A stretch of 64,000 nt of DNA from Monoplex corrugatus (lineage: Eukaryota > Mollusca > Gastropoda > Littorinimorpha > Ranellidae): positions 97,008,013 to 97,072,012 of the forward strand of contig CM060311.1 of assembly GCA_030674185.1 (NCBI GenBank), read 5' to 3'. Within the stretch, counting starts at the first letter, position 1, and each line of letters starts with the position of its first letter. The notes under the pieces were generated by a model. It saw nothing but the letters and a program-made list of their open reading frames with translations, did not search any database and was not told the DNA's origin. The position numbers and the translations under genes are program-made. Positions 60,185-64,000 of this stretch are shown here, piece by piece.

Positions 60185-60545
60185 TGTGTGTAGTAACAGA
60201 AAATGTCCACATGAAATGTGGGTTGCTTGCCCCAAAAAGTCACCATAGCGCGGCACCACCTTTTCTATGTTTTCTTTTTTCCTGCATGCATGTGTTTTGT
60301 TTCCAACAAAAATGGACATTTCTACAAAACTTTGTCCTGTGCAATTCTTTTGTTGCCATGGGATATTTTACATGCACAAAGTGGACACTGAACACAGGAC
60401 CTTGGTTATCATCTCATTCAAAAGAATAGCACCCAGACTACAATCATGGTCTGGTATAGGGGGGAGAAAATCCCTGGATAACCAGGGTCAAACCCAGGAC
60501 CTCTCACACTTGTCAGGCAGGAGCTCACAACTGGGCCACCATCCC
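60185..60545 (-). mobile_element. tRNA-headed SINE, minus strand
   Basis: The right end reads on the minus strand as a head with GGTCCTGGGTTTGACCCTGG (B-box-like). The body contains TTATCATCTCATTCAAAAGA and GGGGGGAGAAAATCCCTGG, a layout I associate with mollusc SINEs. Confidence 0.6.
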
Positions 60546-60670
60546 ACCTTTACATACACTTTCATAAAATTCCAATATTCTCAAATATAAAAAAATACAG
60601 AGCAAAAAATTCCTCTTTCCTGCACATTGTAGGGGGCATTTATCCACCTGTTTTCCTCCCCCTTCCCCTC

Positions 60671-60772
<102 letters not shown>

Positions 60773-60795
60773 GAGCATAAATTCTGCATACTCAC

Positions 60796-60884
60796 CATAC
60801 AAGTCTGGAGTGCCAAGATTCAACAAACAAGTTTTCTGAACTAAGTCAACAATGGCCAGGCCAGACTCATTGCCGAAAGCCAGC
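60796..60884 (-). CDS. STXBP5: Tomosyn exon B
   Basis: This 89-nt exon encodes LAFGNESGLAIVDLVQKT followed by CLLNLGTPDLY. It corresponds to the tomosyn blade that reads AFGN-x-x-GLA-V-D and ends with the LYG turn. The acceptor is GGTTTCAG|GCTGGC (phase 2 in) and the donor is TATG|GTGAGT (phase 1 out), both close to consensus. The codon split across the intron with exon A is restored correctly. A (CA)n tract, (UG)n in the transcript, begins about 23 nt inside the downstream intron. Confidence 0.93.
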
Positions 60885-61059
60885 CTGAAACCAAACCAAA
60901 CAGAAAAAAGACTGATGTCAATATATCCAACATCATCAATGCTTTCATTGGAACGAGAATAAATGGTTCTTACTGTTTATATTATTGGGACATTGTCATT
61001 ATTTATATTGTTAAGACCCAGGTATTTGTAAGTACGCCTAAATCTTGTAATATCATCAT

Positions 61060-61690
61060 ATCATCATCAGGTGCCCTGCCGCATGGCATTGGCGATCATG
61101 GACTTCCAACCATCTCTATCTCTCATTGCCCCTAGCATCTATCCCCCACCCCCCTCGTCCCCAGCCACTCTGCAAGTCCTCCAGCATTTTCTCCCTGGGT
61201 CTACCCGGTGCTCTCTTTCCCTCCAGCTTTCCGTTGTAACCAGGTGCTCCAAATCCCCCTTCCTCATAAAATGGCCTATAAATGTTGCCTGTCTTTTCCT
61301 AATCTTCCTTATGAGGATCTACTTGTATCTGCCTCCATCAAGACTGTCTCGTTTGTTTCCTTTGCTGTCCATGGAACTCTCAACATTCTTCTTAGAAACC
61401 ACATCTCGGCTGCCTCAATCTTGTTCTGGCTTTGTTTGTTGACTGTCCACGCCTCACATCCGTACAACAGTATTGGTTCCATATAACATTCAAGAACTCT
61501 CTTCCTGATGTTAATTGATAGGCATTTGTTGGTAAGAATGCCTGTCATCTTCCCGAATGCTGTTTTGGCTTGGCCGATTCTGCCGGCTACTTCTGATGTG
61601 CATCTGCCGTCTGATGAAATGATCGTTCCCAGGTATTTGAATTTATCAACCTGATCTTGTAATAAATCAGTGTCAATTATCTAAGGTCAA
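61060..61690 (-). mobile_element. LINE reverse-transcriptase C-terminal fragment
   Basis: On the minus strand an open frame of about 125 codons reads DKFKYLGTIISSDGRC, EVAGRIGQAKTAFGKM, MEPILLYGCEAWTVN, then IEAAEMWFLRRMLRVPWT. These are the classic thumb-region motifs (KYLG-I-S-G, LLYG-E-W, -EM-F-RRML) of non-LTR retrotransposon RTs. Beyond 61309 the homology continues in other frames to about 61060, so it is frameshifted and inactive. The finger and palm parts with the FADD box are missing. Confidence 0.85.
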
Positions 61691-62130
61691 CAGGATCAAA
61701 AAATAACACTCCGGTTACAATATATCATCAGCAGTTGTAGAATCACTATCATCATCATCACCATTACTATCATTACCATTTATTTTCACTCATGAATTTT
61801 ATTACAATTACCATCATTATTAGTGTTTAACAAAGGGCCATTCTTTGATAGTTTCTGCAAAATCTGTATTTATTATGAAACGGAACTGGAAAGGCTTCGA
61901 TCTGCTCAAATGCCACAAACATGCTTTCAAAGTTCTCAGAGACCTCAAGTAGGCCTAACCCGTATATATAAACCTTATCTAGTACATACATACAAACAAT
62001 CACACATTCTCTTCTATACTCAAGCACTCATAAACATGTTTCCCAAGTAACGCCTCAACAACCATCTTTTAAAAGTTCTCTTTTTCACAGACAAACGAAC
62101 ACAGTTATCACTCACTGACCGACTCACTCG
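61691..62130. other. Intron spacer
   Basis: No gene is visible. There is a short imperfect ATC/CATC run at 61748-61785. Confidence 0.4.
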
Positions 62131-62133
62131 CTC

Positions 62134-62171
62134 ATGTACACACACACACACACACACAACACACACACACA

Positions 62172-62215
<44 letters not shown>

Positions 62216-62233
62216 AACACACACACACACATA

Positions 62234-62280
<47 letters not shown>

Positions 62281-62296
62281 ACACACACACACACTG
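62134..62296. repeat. (CA)n microsatellite
   Basis: About 160 bp of CA with scattered TA interruptions, in the intron after exon A. Confidence 0.97.
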
Positions 62297-62359
62297 TCCC
62301 CACTTCTTCCTCATCCTTCCTTCACTCCTGTTCTCCATACAAACACACATGATGAAGGG

Positions 62360-62910
62360 CAGAAAGACAAAACAAGACAGACAAGCCACAGAAAGAGTTA
62401 AGACACATGACAGTGATGCTGCAAGTGGCTCTTCCTCCACCTAACAACAGCACACACACTGGAAGTACCCCCACTGTTTAATTCTTATGCATACACGTAT
62501 CTAATGATAGACACAAAAAGGAACAGGCCGTGGGAAAGAGCTGATAGACATGACAGTAATGCTGTCAGGCGGCTCTCTCTCCATGTAATACAGCACACAC
62601 ACAGATTTCCCCCCCCCCCCCCCCCCTCTTTAGCTCTTCTGCACACATGTATCTAACGACAGACATACAAAAGAGGACTAACAGGCCATGGGATGCTGCC
62701 AGGTGGTTCCCCCTATACGTAACACAACACACACACACTGGAAACCCCTCCCAACCCTCCCCACTGTTTAATTCATACACGCACACGTGTATCTAACTAA
62801 AAAGTACTGCTGCCAGGGGCTCTCCCTATATGTAACACAACACACACACACTGGAAACCCCTCCCAACCCCCCACTGTTTAATTCATACGCACAGTGTAT
62901 CTAACTAAAG
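62360..62910 (-). repeat. Truncated tandem copies of tomosyn exon A
   Basis: Four degenerate copies (about 62365-62465, 62520-62610, 62675-62740, 62805-62855) repeat the 3' part of exon A together with adjoining intron (AAACCCCTCCCAACC, ACTGTTTAATTCATACGC). Two can still be read without stop in the exon A register: VCVLYYMEREPPDSITVMS and VCVLLLGGGRATCSITVMC, against VCVLCYVEGEPPGSITVMS in the true exon. They lack the 5' half of the exon. Confidence 0.8.
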
Positions 62911-62919
62911 AGTACTAAC

Positions 62920-63071
62920 AGGCCATAGGAAGAGTTGAGGGACATGACGGTGATGCTGCCAGGTGGCTCCCCCTCCACGTAACACAGCACACACACCAGG
63001 TCCGCCTGGTAACCTGCTGCCCACTTCCGTGCTCCGCCCCTCACCTTCACTGCTGTCATCTGCTCTGATGT
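62920..63071 (-). CDS. STXBP5: Tomosyn exon A (most upstream in window)
   Basis: This internal exon encodes about 50 residues of tomosyn, the syntaxin/SNAP-25-binding WD40 protein that restrains SNARE assembly and exocytosis. The frame reads ...AAGYQADLVCVLCYVEGEPP then GSITVMSLNSSYGLL. This matches the family pattern of PGYQPELVC, a short V-x-GEPP turn and an SS-x-YGL strand just before FGN. The donor is GGCCT|GTTAGT (phase 2), which joins exactly to exon B to give YGLLAFGN. The acceptor is taken as GGTTCAG|ACATCAG because it keeps the frame. A second AG further into the exon (GACAGCAG|TGAAGG) would drop about nine codons, so the 5' edge is less certain than the 3' edge. Both flanks are made of repeats derived from this exon. 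Confidence 0.85.
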
Positions 63072-64000
63072 CTGAACCAGCAACATATTCAACACAAATT
63101 ACACTGTCTCTGATGTCTGAACCATGCAACATATTCAACACAAATTACACTGTCTCTAGTCTGAACCACGCAAACATATTCAACACAAATTACACTGTCT
63201 CTGATGTCTGAACCACGCAACATATTCAACACAAATTACACTGTCTCTGATGTCTGAACCACACAACATATTCAACACAAATTACACTGTCTCTGATGTC
63301 TGAACCACGCAAACATATTCAACACAAATTACACCGTCTCTGATGTCTGAACCACGCAACATATTCAACACAAATTACACTGTCTCTGATGTCTGAACCA
63401 CGCAACATATTCAACACAAATTACACTGTCTCTGATGTCTGAACCACGCAACATATTCAACACAAATTACACTGTCTCTGATGTCTGAACCATGCAACAT
63501 ATTCAACACAAATTACACTGTCTCTGATGTCTGAACCACGCAACATATTCAACACAAATTACACTGTCTCTGATGTCTGAACCATGCAACATATTCAACA
63601 CAAATTACACTGTCTCTGATGTCTGAACCACGCAACATATTCAACACAAATTACACTGTCTCTGATGTCTGAACCACGCAACATATTCAACACAAATTAC
63701 ACTGTCTCTGATGTCTGAACCACGCAACATATTCAACACAAATTACACCGTCTCTGATGTCTGAACCACGCAACATATTCAACACAAATTACACTGTCTC
63801 TGATGTCTGAACCATGCAACATATTCAACACAAATTACACTGTCTCTGATGTCTGAACCACGCAACATATTCAACACAAATTACACTGTCTCTGATGTCT
63901 GAACCATGCAACATATTCAACACAAATTACACTGTCTCTCATGTCTGAACCACGCAACATATTCAACACAAATTACACTGTCTCTGATGTCTGAACCACG
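63072..64000. repeat. 46-bp minisatellite (Sat16), about 20 copies, runs off the end
   Basis: Unit containing CTCTGATGTCTGAACCACGC, AACATATTCAACACAAATTA and CACTGT. On the tomosyn strand each unit carries GGTTCAG|ACATCAGAG, the same sequence as the exon A acceptor. Confidence 0.96.

Noticed and set aside
62565..62786. 73-codon minus frame over exon A copies as a separate gene
   Set aside because: It reads the exon A copies in a mixture of registers and crosses intron-derived repeat. It is better explained as duplicated exon debris.

Overview
The window looks like intronic sequence of an invertebrate animal, most likely a gastropod or other mollusc. This rests on a tomosyn-type protein readable exon by exon, very long repeat-filled introns, dense (CA)n tracts, and tRNA-headed SINEs, LINE fragments and TTAA-flanked MITEs of the kind common in mollusc genomes. 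The species cannot be named from the sequence alone. Nothing prokaryotic, no CRISPR array, no rRNA and no functional tRNA gene was seen.

One host gene accounts for all convincing coding sequence. It is tomosyn (syntaxin-binding protein 5 family, STXBP5/STXBP5L), on the minus strand and running off both ends. I could place 14 exons, from 62920-63071 (most upstream here) down to 7369-7490 (most downstream). Splice phases agree across every junction. Together they give 2574 nt, or 858 codons, with no stop. They cover the later part of the second WD40 beta-propeller, a greatly enlarged Ser/Pro-rich linker (one exon of about 1 kb), the conserved propeller core, and the tail leading to the R-SNARE. 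The N-terminal propeller lies beyond 64000 and the terminal R-SNARE exon lies below position 1.

The rest is repeat. Main arrays, left to right: 47-bp satellite (923-6390), 60-bp (7775-15205), 52-bp (20216-20875), another 52-bp (23250-25396), 55-bp (27735-30672), 25-bp (31870-32908), 60-bp with a 910-codon open frame (33765-37030), about 54-bp (41225-41480), 60- and 25/27-bp arrays inside a LINE tail (51800-53135), about 83-bp (54935-56290), 45-bp (57868-58960), 49-bp (59265-60175) and 46-bp (63072-64000). By my tally they fill over 40% of the window, and most long introns carry their own unrelated array. Between them lie four piggyBac-type MITEs with TTAA target sites, four copies of a palindromic MITE, a dispersed repeat family here called DR-A (three copies plus a fragment), a foldback family here called DR-B, several SINEs and two LINE fragments.

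The most interesting theme is that several arrays can be traced to a progenitor still present beside them. The 55-bp array is the left end of DR-A expanded in place. The 52-bp array at 20.2 kb grows out of a SINE tail. Two arrays lie inside a LINE ORF end. The first tomosyn exon here is flanked on one side by an array carrying its own splice acceptor and on the other by truncated copies of its own 3' half. A second theme is possible splice regulation: alternative donors on the giant linker exon pair in phase with a downstream cassette exon, and long UG tracts sit directly against several splice sites.
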